NCBI GenBank assembly: GCA_016786565.1
Contig: JAEUVY010000018.1
Location: 1 to 64,000, forward strand
Direction: 5' to 3'
Length of the DNA: 64,000 nucleotides
From: Flavipsychrobacter sp.
GTDB lineage: Bacteria; Bacteroidota; Bacteroidia; Chitinophagales; Chitinophagaceae
The number at the start of each line of letters is the position of its first letter. Positions within the stretch are counted from its first letter, which is position 1. A program made the translations under genes and the position numbers. This document shows, piece by piece, positions 16,166 through 24,138 of this stretch. The notes beneath the pieces were generated by a model. It ran no database searches. It worked only from the letters and a program-made list of their open reading frames with translations, and was not told the DNA's origin.

Positions 16166-18547
16166 TTAGAATGTGTACCGTATAGTAGGTACCGGGAAGA
16201 AACTTTGCTGATATACCGTTACCACCTTCTTGTTGGGCGCGTCATAGTACTTCAGGAATATATTCTGGTGATTGGTGATGTTCTGGAAGTCGATGGCCAT
16301 TTCAAGGGTACTTTTCCTGTATTCTTTGCGGTAAGACACCCTGAGGTCCGACCGGAAATAACCCGGCAGCTTTTCAGTGAAGGCCTCGTTGTCTTTGAGC
16401 ACGGTGCGCATTTCTGCTACCGAGCGCGTCATGTCCAGCGGTGTGGACCAGCGGCCACCCACACTCGACACCTTGGCGTTCACGGCCAGCACACTGCCCT
16501 TGTGCCCCACCCTGAACTCCTTGCCGGCCAGCACATTGAGCACATGCCCGGTATTGAAAGCGGTATTTCTTTCTATACCATCGCTGCCCGTATAGCGGGA
16601 ATTGAACAATGAGCCGGTCATCAGAAAATAGTACCCTTTGTTGAAAAAACGCTCCAGGGTCAGCTCGGTGCCGTAGTTGTAGCCCTTGCCTTTGTTCAGC
16701 AGGCTGTCCACATCATCGGGTCCAAAGAAGGAACCTGAGTTGACAGCCGAGAACGATGTGGCCCTTGTCTCCACAGGCACATTGCCCAGCAACTGGTAGT
16801 AGGCCTCTGCCTTCAGGCGCATATGCTCGGTGATGTTCCAGTCGTAGGTGACCACCGAGTGGTGACTGCGGGTGAAACCAAGGTCTTTGTTAGTGAGCGC
16901 GGGACCATTGGCTGTGGGTGTGTTCACGTAGTAGGTATAGATGCTCTGCGCCTGGTGGTGCAGGCCATAGCCCACACTCAGCGCCTGGCGCTTGCTGAGG
17001 GCATACCTGAGGCTGGCACGTGGTTCGGCAACATACTGCTGATTGAGGGTGAGGTACTGACCATGCACACCCGCCACGCCCGAGAGTTTGTCGTTGAAGC
17101 GGTGTTTCCACTGCGCATAGGCTTGCAGCAGGCCATAGTTGCCTTTCTTGTCTATGTACACCACCTCGGTGCCATCGGGCATGTACTCTTTGTTCATGAA
17201 GTTGAAGCCCGTCTGGTCAAAGGTGATGCCGGCCTGCATATTGTTGCGGGCGTTCATCTTGTGGGTCAGCGACCACACACCCGAGATCTTGTCTGAAGCC
17301 AGTCGGCCGCGACTTTCGGGTATAGGCTGGTAGGTAGTGCGGCTCAGCGAGTCTTCCTGATACTTCTGGAACGATCCGCCATAGGCCGCCGTGAACTTGG
17401 TTGAAGTCTTTTCGGACAACTGATGCTCGTAACTAACGCCTGTGACCGATGTGCCGTACCATGCGTACTCATTGGCAAACGGGTCGCCGCCATACAGCTC
17501 GGTAGTGGTAGTATCAACGTCCTTGCCCAGGAACTCGATATTGCTTTTGCCGCTTATACCGAACAGGCTCACTTTAGAGCGTTTGCCCACCTGTGACGTG
17601 AGTTTGAAGTTGAGGTCCTGGTAGTAAGGCACGGCCGCCCCGGTGCCAAAGCTGATACCCATCTTCTGGAACACGCCCAGTGTAGAGTAGCGGTAGTTGA
17701 TAAGGTAGGACGTGCGTTTGTTGCGGCCCAGTGGCCCTTCGGCACCCAGCTCAAAGCCGTTGAAGCCCACCTGCGCCATGAACTCGTTCTTGTTGCGGTT
17801 ACCGTCGCGCAGCTTTATGTCGAACACACCGGCGGTAGCGTTGCCATACTGGGCAGGGAACGCGCTGGTCATGAAGTCGGACTTGTCAATGTTGTTGTTG
17901 TTGACCATACTGATGGGGCCACCGGTGCTGATGGGCGATCCATAGTGGTTGGGGTTGGGAATGTTGATGCCTTCCAGTTGCCACAGCATACCCTGCGGAG
18001 AGTTGCCACGCACCACTATGTCGTTGCGGCTGTCATTGCCAGATACCACTCCGGCAAAGTTGGCCGCCATACGAGACGGATCTCCCAACGAGCCGGCATA
18101 CTTGCGGGTCTCCTCCACGTTGAAGGAGCGGGCACTCACCTGCGCCATGTCGTTGTTGGTGCGGGTCTTGTCGCGGGCGCGGCTGTAGCTTACAGTCACC
18201 GCGTCCAGTTTGTGAATGGCCTCCTGCATGGCTATGTTGAGGTTCACCTCCTTGCCTGCGGTCACTATCACGTCGTTCACAATGCGGTCTTCGTAGCCTG
18301 TGTAGGAGACCCTGAAGGAGTGGCGGCCTATGGGCACACCGGTCACAGCAAAGGTGCCGTCGGCTTCTGATATGGCGCCGAGCGAACGGGCAGTATCTAT
18401 GAGTGCTATGACCGCGCCGGTGAGGGGTGCTTTTGATGCTTCGTCTATCACGCGGCCACGCACATTCTGTACTGCCTGGGCGTGTGCCTGCGACATACCG
18501 GTGATAAGGAGCAGCAGGGCGATAATGAGGTTCGTTATCTTGTTCAT
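16166..18547 (-). CDS. TonB-dependent receptor with carboxypeptidase-like regulatory domain
   Basis: A 793-residue outer membrane protein that probably takes up a ligand with energy from TonB. The start at 18547 gives a clean signal peptide MNKITNLIIALLLLITGMSQ ending AHAQ; an upstream in-frame ATG gives a poor one. A CarboxypepD_reg-like beta domain (about 28-115, VRGRVIDEASKAPLTGAVIA) is followed by the plug (DIVVRGNSPQGMLWQLEGIN) and a beta-barrel ending in a terminal aromatic strand (PVPTIRYTF). The ligand cannot be predicted. No SusD partner is adjacent, so it is not a classic Sus pair. The head-GIN lipoprotein gene lies 101 bases upstream, with a strong hairpin between. Confidence 0.9.
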   Translation of the reverse strand: MNKITNLIIALLLLITGMSQAHAQAVQNVRGRVIDEASKAPLTGAVIALIDTARSLGAISEADGTFAVTGVPIGRHSFRVSYTGYEDRIVNDVIVTAGKEVNLNIAMQEAIHKLDAVTVSYSRARDKTRTNNDMAQVSARSFNVEETRKYAGSLGDPSRMAANFAGVVSGNDSRNDIVVRGNSPQGMLWQLEGINIPNPNHYGSPISTGGPISMVNNNNIDKSDFMTSAFPAQYGNATAGVFDIKLRDGNRNKNEFMAQVGFNGFELGAEGPLGRNKRTSYLINYRYSTLGVFQKMGISFGTGAAVPYYQDLNFKLTSQVGKRSKVSLFGISGKSNIEFLGKDVDTTTTELYGGDPFANEYAWYGTSVTGVSYEHQLSEKTSTKFTAAYGGSFQKYQEDSLSRTTYQPIPESRGRLASDKISGVWSLTHKMNARNNMQAGITFDQTGFNFMNKEYMPDGTEVVYIDKKGNYGLLQAYAQWKHRFNDKLSGVAGVHGQYLTLNQQYVAEPRASLRYALSKRQALSVGYGLHHQAQSIYTYYVNTPTANGPALTNKDLGFTRSHHSVVTYDWNITEHMRLKAEAYYQLLGNVPVETRATSFSAVNSGSFFGPDDVDSLLNKGKGYNYGTELTLERFFNKGYYFLMTGSLFNSRYTGSDGIERNTAFNTGHVLNVLAGKEFRVGHKGSVLAVNAKVSSVGGRWSTPLDMTRSVAEMRTVLKDNEAFTEKLPGYFRSDLRVSYRKEYRKSTLEMAIDFQNITNHQNIFLKYYDAPNKKVVTVYQQSFFPVPTIRYTF

Positions 18548-18567
18548 GTCTGGTTTGATTTTAGAAA

Positions 18568-18623
18568 AAGGCTCCCCATGCACTGCCACCCGGGTGGATG
18601 ACAGTGCTGAAAAAGGAAGCCTT
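18568..18623. other. Nested inverted repeat in the leader of the TonB receptor gene
   Basis: Three pairings are nested: AAGGCTCC with GGAAGCCTT (one bulged base), CACTG with CAGTG, and the perfect 12-base palindrome CCACCCGGGTGG in the centre. It lies just upstream of the receptor start. It could act as a partial terminator, a processing site or an RNA control element; the sequence does not tell which. Confidence 0.55.
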
Positions 18624-18648
18624 AAAGTAGGTGGTTAAAGAAGTGAGA

Positions 18649-19359
18649 TTACTGATGTGTCACTTTGCCCGAGCCGGAGATGGTGGTAGTGACAGCAGGA
18701 TTGCCCCTGTAGTAGACGTTGCCGGAGCCGCTGATGTTGATGTCGAGCCTGTTGCCGACATATACTGATACGTTGCCCGATCCGCTGGTGCGCACAGTTG
18801 CGTTCTGGGCGAAGAGGTTCAACAGGTCTATGTCGCCGCTGCCGCTGATGCGCACGTCTTCGTTTACTACGTCGCCGCTGTTCACGGTTATGCGGCCCGA
18901 TCCCGCGATGTTGGTAGAGAGGTCTGTACCCTTCAGAGAGGTCATGGTGATGTTGCCCGATCCGTTCACCTTCAGTGCCATGTTTGTAGTGGTAACAGGC
19001 GAGTTAGTGAACAGGTGGCCTGAACCATTGACACCAAGGCCATTGATGCGTGGCATAGACACCCGCACCACTATCCTGTCGTGGCGGCCTATGTGGGCAT
19101 ACTTGCGGAACTGGAAACGCAACTCTCCGTTCTCGATAGGTGTTTCTATGTTGTCTATGATATTAGACTGACCGTAGATCTCCACCTTGTAGGTACTGTC
19201 CTGGGTCACATATATTTCTCCGTCAACACCGGCATTGATAGCTGTAAAGTTGGATAGGCTGTAGGTTTTGGTGATAGATGGTCCCTGCCCTATTTCTTTG
19301 CGGCAAGACTGGAATGCTACTAATGCGATTGCTGATAATGCTACTAAACTCTTTTTCAT
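18649..19359 (-). CDS. Head-GIN domain (DUF2807) lipoprotein
   Basis: A 236-residue predicted lipoprotein with a short signal and lipobox-like FQSC (Cys19). The rest is a right-handed beta-helix type domain with many regularly spaced GSG turns (NGSGH, NGSGNI, AGSGRI, SGSGDI, SGSGNV, SGSGKV), typical of DUF2807 head-GIN proteins. These are common in Bacteroidota, are thought to be cell-surface or periplasmic, and have no assigned activity. It lies between an AGFVN-repeat protein gene and a TonB receptor gene, all leftward. Confidence 0.85.
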   Translation of the reverse strand: MKKSLVALSAIALVAFQSCRKEIGQGPSITKTYSLSNFTAINAGVDGEIYVTQDSTYKVEIYGQSNIIDNIETPIENGELRFQFRKYAHIGRHDRIVVRVSMPRINGLGVNGSGHLFTNSPVTTTNMALKVNGSGNITMTSLKGTDLSTNIAGSGRITVNSGDVVNEDVRISGSGDIDLLNLFAQNATVRTSGSGNVSVYVGNRLDINISGSGNVYYRGNPAVTTTISGSGKVTHQ

Positions 19360-19452
19360 TGGTTTGTGTTTTATATGATTATTGGTTTGATTTATATTCT
19401 ATTGCTTGGATATAGTAATGACAACCGAAGATGCCTTTACCCCTATCCGTTT

Positions 19453-20613
19453 TTAAAATTTCTTTCCGTCAATGATGTCCCTGACAATCTTGCGGCTGTT
19501 AAAATGGTACTGGATACCCGCATCGAGGCCTATAGAGAAGTCATGATGGAAGTTGTAGGAATCGTATTTATAGATACTGTATCCAACCCTGCCCACGCCC
19601 TGTATGTCTGACGAACCCGTATAGTTGAATGACGGACCTGCGAAGACCTCTATATTACCCGCACGGAAGGATGGCATGAAGCGGACAGACGAGCGAAAGT
19701 CGGTATTGTACCAGCGGTCGGTGAGGGAAGATGCGGTCATCTCGCCATTGAACCTGAACGAACGGGTCACAGGGAAATGGGCACCTATACCTGCCTCCAG
19801 ACCGGTGGCGCGGTAGCCGTTCATCACATTGACACCCACACCAAGGATGCCGTAGAGTTTTTTGCCACCCGAGCGCAGGGACACCATGGTAGTGCCTATC
19901 TCGTTTATGGTGACACCCACAGCCTGCTCTCCATTACCTATGATGTTGATGAGGCCTATGGGGCGATCGCTGCTGTCGGCGATGTTTATAAAGCCGGCGA
20001 TCTGGGTACCTTTCACCCTCCTGGCCACATTGATAAAACCGGCGATCTGTGCGCCATTCACGGTATCGGCCACGTTCACGAATCCGGCGATCTGAGTGTT
20101 GGTATTGCGGGCCACATTCACAAATCCGGCCACCTGCACTGTGGCGGTGTCGGCTGAGTTGAGGAAGCCTGCCACCTGCGCGCCGTCAACGGCATGCATG
20201 GCCACGTTGGCAAAACCACCCAACTGCGCACCGTTGGCGCTGCCGGTGATATTCACAAAACCGGCCGATTGCACGCCCTTCACATTGCCGGCAGTCACAT
20301 TTATAAACCCGGCACCCTGAAACCCTGAAACGGAACCACCTACTACTGTGGCTACCCCACCCGCCAGAAAACCGCGTGCGCTGTCCTTCACTACGCTGGC
20401 AATGCCTGATGCGCAGAATGCCTCTTCGGCCCGCGAAACGCCTGCCAGACAGTGAGCCGAAAATACGTTTGAGTATTCGGCTGCATGTATGCCGTTGGTA
20501 CTGAGGGGATAGGTAAAACCGAGATGCGCGTTGCTGCGAAGGCCTGTCTGACCGTGTGCTGTTGCTGCCATAAGCGCCAATCCTGCGCCCGAGACTATTG
20601 TTCTGATTGTCAT
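19453..20613 (-). CDS. Exported AGFVNVA-repeat protein (LA_2272-like)
   Basis: A 386-residue protein with a signal peptide ending near AHGQ. Residues about 60-235 contain at least eight imperfect 15-18-residue repeats of the form G-A-Q-I-A-G-F-V-N-V-A (for example AQIAGFINVARRVKGTQ). This pattern resembles the LA_2272 family of surface repeat proteins and should form a beta-solenoid. The last 150 residues (YGILGVGVNVMNG to the end) look like outer membrane beta-strands, so the protein may be an outer membrane anchor displaying a solenoid. The family name is from memory of the repeat style. Confidence 0.7.
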   Translation of the reverse strand: MTIRTIVSGAGLALMAATAHGQTGLRSNAHLGFTYPLSTNGIHAAEYSNVFSAHCLAGVSRAEEAFCASGIASVVKDSARGFLAGGVATVVGGSVSGFQGAGFINVTAGNVKGVQSAGFVNITGSANGAQLGGFANVAMHAVDGAQVAGFLNSADTATVQVAGFVNVARNTNTQIAGFVNVADTVNGAQIAGFINVARRVKGTQIAGFINIADSSDRPIGLINIIGNGEQAVGVTINEIGTTMVSLRSGGKKLYGILGVGVNVMNGYRATGLEAGIGAHFPVTRSFRFNGEMTASSLTDRWYNTDFRSSVRFMPSFRAGNIEVFAGPSFNYTGSSDIQGVGRVGYSIYKYDSYNFHHDFSIGLDAGIQYHFNSRKIVRDIIDGKKF

Positions 20614-20672
20614 AATTCGTGTATTTGAGAAGATGACAACTCAGCAATAACTTACCCCCATGCAGGGGCAAA

Positions 20673-21635
20673 TTATTTTCCGGTCCAACCCAGCATATAA
20701 GACGGGTCGAGCTGGTAATAGGCGTACTTGCTCTTGTATTCTATGCGACCGTTATTCACCCAATAGATGGAAGGAACAGCGGGGCCGGCAAGTTTTGTAA
20801 AGGCGTCAATATCAGACATGAGGAAGTAAGGAACGGTCTCGGCATGGGTCTCTTTAAAGAAATCAGCCTTCAGGTCAGGATGGCCGGAGAGCACCATAAA
20901 TACCGGCAGTTCGGGGTGCTTGCGGTGAATGATCTGAAGGAGATAAGCCGCCTTCTTGCAATGGGGGCAGGTAAGGCTCATGAAAGCAATGATGTGTTTA
21001 CCCTTCCTCAGATCGACAGATGGCATTGGCTCGGCTTTGTAAAGCAGGTCCAGGTCTATGGCCGCTTCATACTTACTGGGGCCGGTGCCCAGATTCACCG
21101 GGTTCATGACAAAGGGAGTGGAGAATGCCACAAGGCACAAAGCCATTACCGCATACTCCTGAAACTTGTATGGCTTGACGTTATAAATGAACATGAGCAC
21201 CACCGTAGCGGCGATCATAGCAATGTTCTTCCATATTGCCTGCATGGGAGTCATGGCCAGCTTATCACCAAAGCAACCGCAATCGCCCGTGTTACCCTGC
21301 TTCATGATAACCAGCAACAGGTACACGATGAACACCAGCAAAACCGCAATGATAGCCTTGTAGGTAAACAGCTTCAGGTAGATATGCGCCAGTAAAAACA
21401 GACCGAGCATTAACTCGAAACCTATCATCAGACGGGCTATCACCCCGGCCAACACCACACTGTTGATGCCCAGATCGAGGAAGGTCCACTGGAAGTTATC
21501 GAAGGCATTGTCGCTATATATCTTGCTCCAGGCCGAAAAAAAGAATGTGCCGGCAAGGGCAAGTAATAATGTAACCCCTATAGACCTTTTTACGTAAAAG
21601 GCAGCATTGCGTTCTGATCGTATCTCTGTGTTCAT
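20673..21635 (-). CDS. MauE/DoxX-like membrane domain fused to a thioredoxin-like domain
   Basis: A 320-residue inner membrane redox protein. The start at 21635 (MNTEIRSERN) is preferred over an in-frame ATG 49 codons upstream that would overlap the next gene. Residues about 18-175 hold several helices and the motif GDCGCFGD (117-124), typical of MauE/DoxX-type disulfide carriers. Residues about 205-320 form a thioredoxin-like domain with CPHC (223-226) and a cis-Pro region GPAVPSIYWV. The fusion suggests thiol electrons pass through the membrane domain to a periplasmic thioredoxin. Its targets are unknown. Confidence 0.82.
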   Translation of the reverse strand: MNTEIRSERNAAFYVKRSIGVTLLLALAGTFFFSAWSKIYSDNAFDNFQWTFLDLGINSVVLAGVIARLMIGFELMLGLFLLAHIYLKLFTYKAIIAVLLVFIVYLLLVIMKQGNTGDCGCFGDKLAMTPMQAIWKNIAMIAATVVLMFIYNVKPYKFQEYAVMALCLVAFSTPFVMNPVNLGTGPSKYEAAIDLDLLYKAEPMPSVDLRKGKHIIAFMSLTCPHCKKAAYLLQIIHRKHPELPVFMVLSGHPDLKADFFKETHAETVPYFLMSDIDAFTKLAGPAVPSIYWVNNGRIEYKSKYAYYQLDPSYMLGWTGK

Positions 21636-21699
21636 CCCTATCGGAAAAATGATGGCAATAATAGATGACTTTGTCCTAAGAATATCCCAAACCTGATAA

Positions 21700-22578
21700 T
21701 CACTTGGCAAATACGGTACCAGCCGATAGCCATGCAGCGTTGAACGCGTCCATATCCAGCGGCAACGAAACGGAATGCTCACGGCACCAGTCCAGAATAT
21801 TCTCTGTGGCCATATTGCCTACCAGTTCATCCTCGGCCATGGGGCAGCCGCCAATACCCTTCAGCGCACTGTCGAAGCTGCGACAACCGGCGGCATAGGC
21901 AGCATCCATCTTTTCGCGCCAGTTATCGGGCGCCGAATGAAAGTGCGCGCCTATACGCATTTCGGGGAAGCGTGGAATAAGGTTTGAGAAGATGTAAGTG
22001 ATATTCGCGGGGTCAGCCACGCCTATGGTGTCAGACATTGCAACGGTCTTTATGCCCATTGCAGCCAGTTTGCCTACCTGTTCTATTGCTATCTCAGCGT
22101 TGTACGGGTCTCCGTAAGGATTGCCGAAACCCATAGAGATATATACCACCAACTCTTTTCCGTTCTTCACGCACAGGTCCTGGATCTCTGCCACCTGCTC
22201 CATAGACTGTGCAACAGTCTTGTTAGTATTGCGCATCTGAAAGGTTTCTGAAATGGAAAGCGGGAATCCGAGGAAGCTGATCTGAGGATACTTCACCGCG
22301 TCTTCAGCACCACGGGTATTGGCGATGATTGCCAGCAATTTAGTTTGGGTGGTTGAAAGATCGAGCTTGCCAAGCACCTCGGCCGTGTCGGCAAGTTGGG
22401 GTATGGCTTTAGCCGAAACAAAGGAGCCGAAATCGAGGATATCGAACCCTACTTTCAGCAATAAATTGAGGTATTGCGCCTTTTCGTCGGCAGGTATGTG
22501 GCGTGCCCAACCCTGCATTGCATCGCGGGGACATTCAGTGAGTATGAGTGCGTCTTTAACGGAAGAATTGTTCTGCAT
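21700..22578 (-). CDS. Hydroxymethylglutaryl-CoA lyase
   Basis: A 292-residue TIM-barrel enzyme that cleaves HMG-CoA to acetyl-CoA and acetoacetate, the last step of leucine breakdown. Key stretches are ECPRDAMQGW, with the catalytic Arg and Asp where most homologues have VGPRDGLQNE, then FGSFVSAKAIPQLAD, SDTIGVADP, GAHFHSAPDN (metal-binding His pair) and the signature GIGGCPMAEDELVGN. A -7 box at 22625 lies inside a longer possible frame, so the ATG at 22578 is preferred. It follows the signalling operon by 71 bases but probably has its own promoter. Confidence 0.9.
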   Translation of the reverse strand: MQNNSSVKDALILTECPRDAMQGWARHIPADEKAQYLNLLLKVGFDILDFGSFVSAKAIPQLADTAEVLGKLDLSTTQTKLLAIIANTRGAEDAVKYPQISFLGFPLSISETFQMRNTNKTVAQSMEQVAEIQDLCVKNGKELVVYISMGFGNPYGDPYNAEIAIEQVGKLAAMGIKTVAMSDTIGVADPANITYIFSNLIPRFPEMRIGAHFHSAPDNWREKMDAAYAAGCRSFDSALKGIGGCPMAEDELVGNMATENILDWCREHSVSLPLDMDAFNAAWLSAGTVFAK

Positions 22579-22624
22579 AGTCCAAACCCTTCCGCGTAAA
22601 AGATAAGGCGCGGCCGGGGTGGCG

Positions 22625-22632
22625 CAAAGATA
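22625..22632 (-). promoter_or_regulatory. TATCTTTG -7 box before HMG-CoA lyase gene
   Basis: Read leftward this is TATCTTTG, matching TAnnTTTG, 46 bases before the start. No clear -33 TTG is seen. Confidence 0.4.
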
Positions 22633-22649
22633 CGGGATATTAACAACCA

Positions 22650-23045
22650 CTATCCGAGCAGAACCGACAGGTTGTTGCTGGTGAGTGGTTTATTGAGGAA
22701 TTGCTTTACCGACCGGTAATTATGCACTTTGTTCAGATCGGCCTCATTGATAGAGGAAGAAATAATATATACCGTGTAGTTCCTGGTTATCTCCTGAGGG
22801 AGCTGCTCGAAAGCCTCTACAAACTCGAACCCATTCATGATGGGCATTTGTATGTCTACGAGCAGAATAGTGTGCGACTGTTCGTCTACCGGATTGGCAG
22901 CGATGTGGTCCAGCGCGTCGCGCGCCTGCAGGAACGAGCGGATAGATTCGCACTTGCCGGTGTTTCTGATGATCTTCTCGGCAATGAAGCAATCGAGTTT
23001 GCTATCATCGATCACCATGAAGTTGAGTTTCTTATTTGGTACCAT
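22650..23045 (-). CDS. Stand-alone receiver-domain response regulator
   Basis: A 131-residue receiver domain. The acidic pocket is Asp13-Asp14, the phosphoacceptor is Asp64 in LLVDIQMPIMNG, the switch Ser lies in YIISSS, and Lys119 is in LNKP. There is no output domain, so it probably acts as a phosphate sink or relay member, or by protein contact. The gene start overlaps the end of the receiver-kinase gene by 14 bases. It is the last gene of the five-gene leftward operon. Confidence 0.87.
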   Translation of the reverse strand: MVPNKKLNFMVIDDSKLDCFIAEKIIRNTGKCESIRSFLQARDALDHIAANPVDEQSHTILLVDIQMPIMNGFEFVEAFEQLPQEITRNYTVYIISSSINEADLNKVHNYRSVKQFLNKPLTSNNLSVLLG

Positions 23046-24138
23046 GTAAGTTGCCCGGTATAGTGACTTTAAATATTGTTCCCTCGTTCAATTTTGACTC
23101 CACTTCTATTTTACCGCCCAGTTTATTCAATGCATCTTTAACATTATACAATCCCAGTCCCGAACCGGTGTCCTCCGAAGTGGCACGGTAGAACATTGTA
23201 AAGATATTATTAACGTAGTCTTCATGTATGCCGATACCATTATCATTTACGAGAATCTCAGCTAAATTATCTTTCACTGATATTTTTACATCCACCATCT
23301 TATTGCTCTCCGCCTTCTTCTGAAAATTGAAAGCATTGGAAAGCAGATTATTCAGGATCATCTTTATCGATATCTCATCTGAATAAAACAGACCATTCTG
23401 CTCAACATCCCATGAAAAATTAATATCATCATTCACAGCCACTATCCTGAAGATGGCACCTATATCCCCCATCAACTGTTTGAAATCTATGGCTGTAAAT
23501 TGCAGTACACCTCGTTTCAGTTTATAATACTCATGCGTATTCTTAATATACTCATCTATCTTGCGCACTGCCTCGGCCATCATCCCCAGTAGCTCCCGCA
23601 ACTCGTTGATGTTGTCCATTTCTTTGGCCAACTCCAACGCGCCGATCACACTCACCAGTGGTCCACGCACATCGTGCGTGATGCTGTATGCGAATTTGCC
23701 CAGCTCATCATATGCCGATTGAAGTTCCTTGTTCTTTTCGACCAACATGGAATTGGTAAGGTAGAACTTATTGGCTTCTTCAATTGCCGACCGAACATCA
23801 TGATCGGTCCATGGCTTTTTGATGTAGCGGAAAATGTGGCCGCGATTCACCGAATCGATAACTGATTCAATGTCGGTGTATCCGGTGATGAGCATACGAA
23901 CCGGATCGGGATACAATTTCCTCATCTCTTCAAAAAACTGCACACCGGTCTTGTCAGGCATCCTCTGATCGCACAATACAACACTTATGTCGCTGTGATC
24001 CCGAAGAAACTCGTATGCCAGTGTGGTATTAGAGGCGATATACACCGTATAATCGAATCGAAAAGTTGCCTTGAACCCATTCAGGTTGTTTTGCTCATCA
24101 TCGATGTACAGTATCTTTATTTTTTCGCCTGTCTTCAC
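23032..24138 (-). CDS. Receiver-histidine kinase (REC-HisKA-HATPase)
   Basis: A 368-residue soluble signalling protein with inverted hybrid order. An N-terminal receiver (1-120; Asp57 in CDQRMPDKTG, Lys in KKPW) is joined through a short helix to HisKA (His155 in YSITHDVRGPL) and an HATPase domain (NLLSNAFNF, DNGIGI, GSGLGL). Such proteins usually receive a phosphoryl group that controls their own kinase. The GTG start follows the stop of the 7TM kinase gene with no gap. The receiver is close in sequence to the divergent gene at 29384 (both have DQRMP...TGV.F, YPDP.R.L.TGY and KPW). Confidence 0.88.
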   Translation of the reverse strand: MKTGEKIKILYIDDEQNNLNGFKATFRFDYTVYIASNTTLAYEFLRDHSDISVVLCDQRMPDKTGVQFFEEMRKLYPDPVRMLITGYTDIESVIDSVNRGHIFRYIKKPWTDHDVRSAIEEANKFYLTNSMLVEKNKELQSAYDELGKFAYSITHDVRGPLVSVIGALELAKEMDNINELRELLGMMAEAVRKIDEYIKNTHEYYKLKRGVLQFTAIDFKQLMGDIGAIFRIVAVNDDINFSWDVEQNGLFYSDEISIKMILNNLLSNAFNFQKKAESNKMVDVKISVKDNLAEILVNDNGIGIHEDYVNNIFTMFYRATSEDTGSGLGLYNVKDALNKLGGKIEVESKLNEGTIFKVTIPGNLHGTK

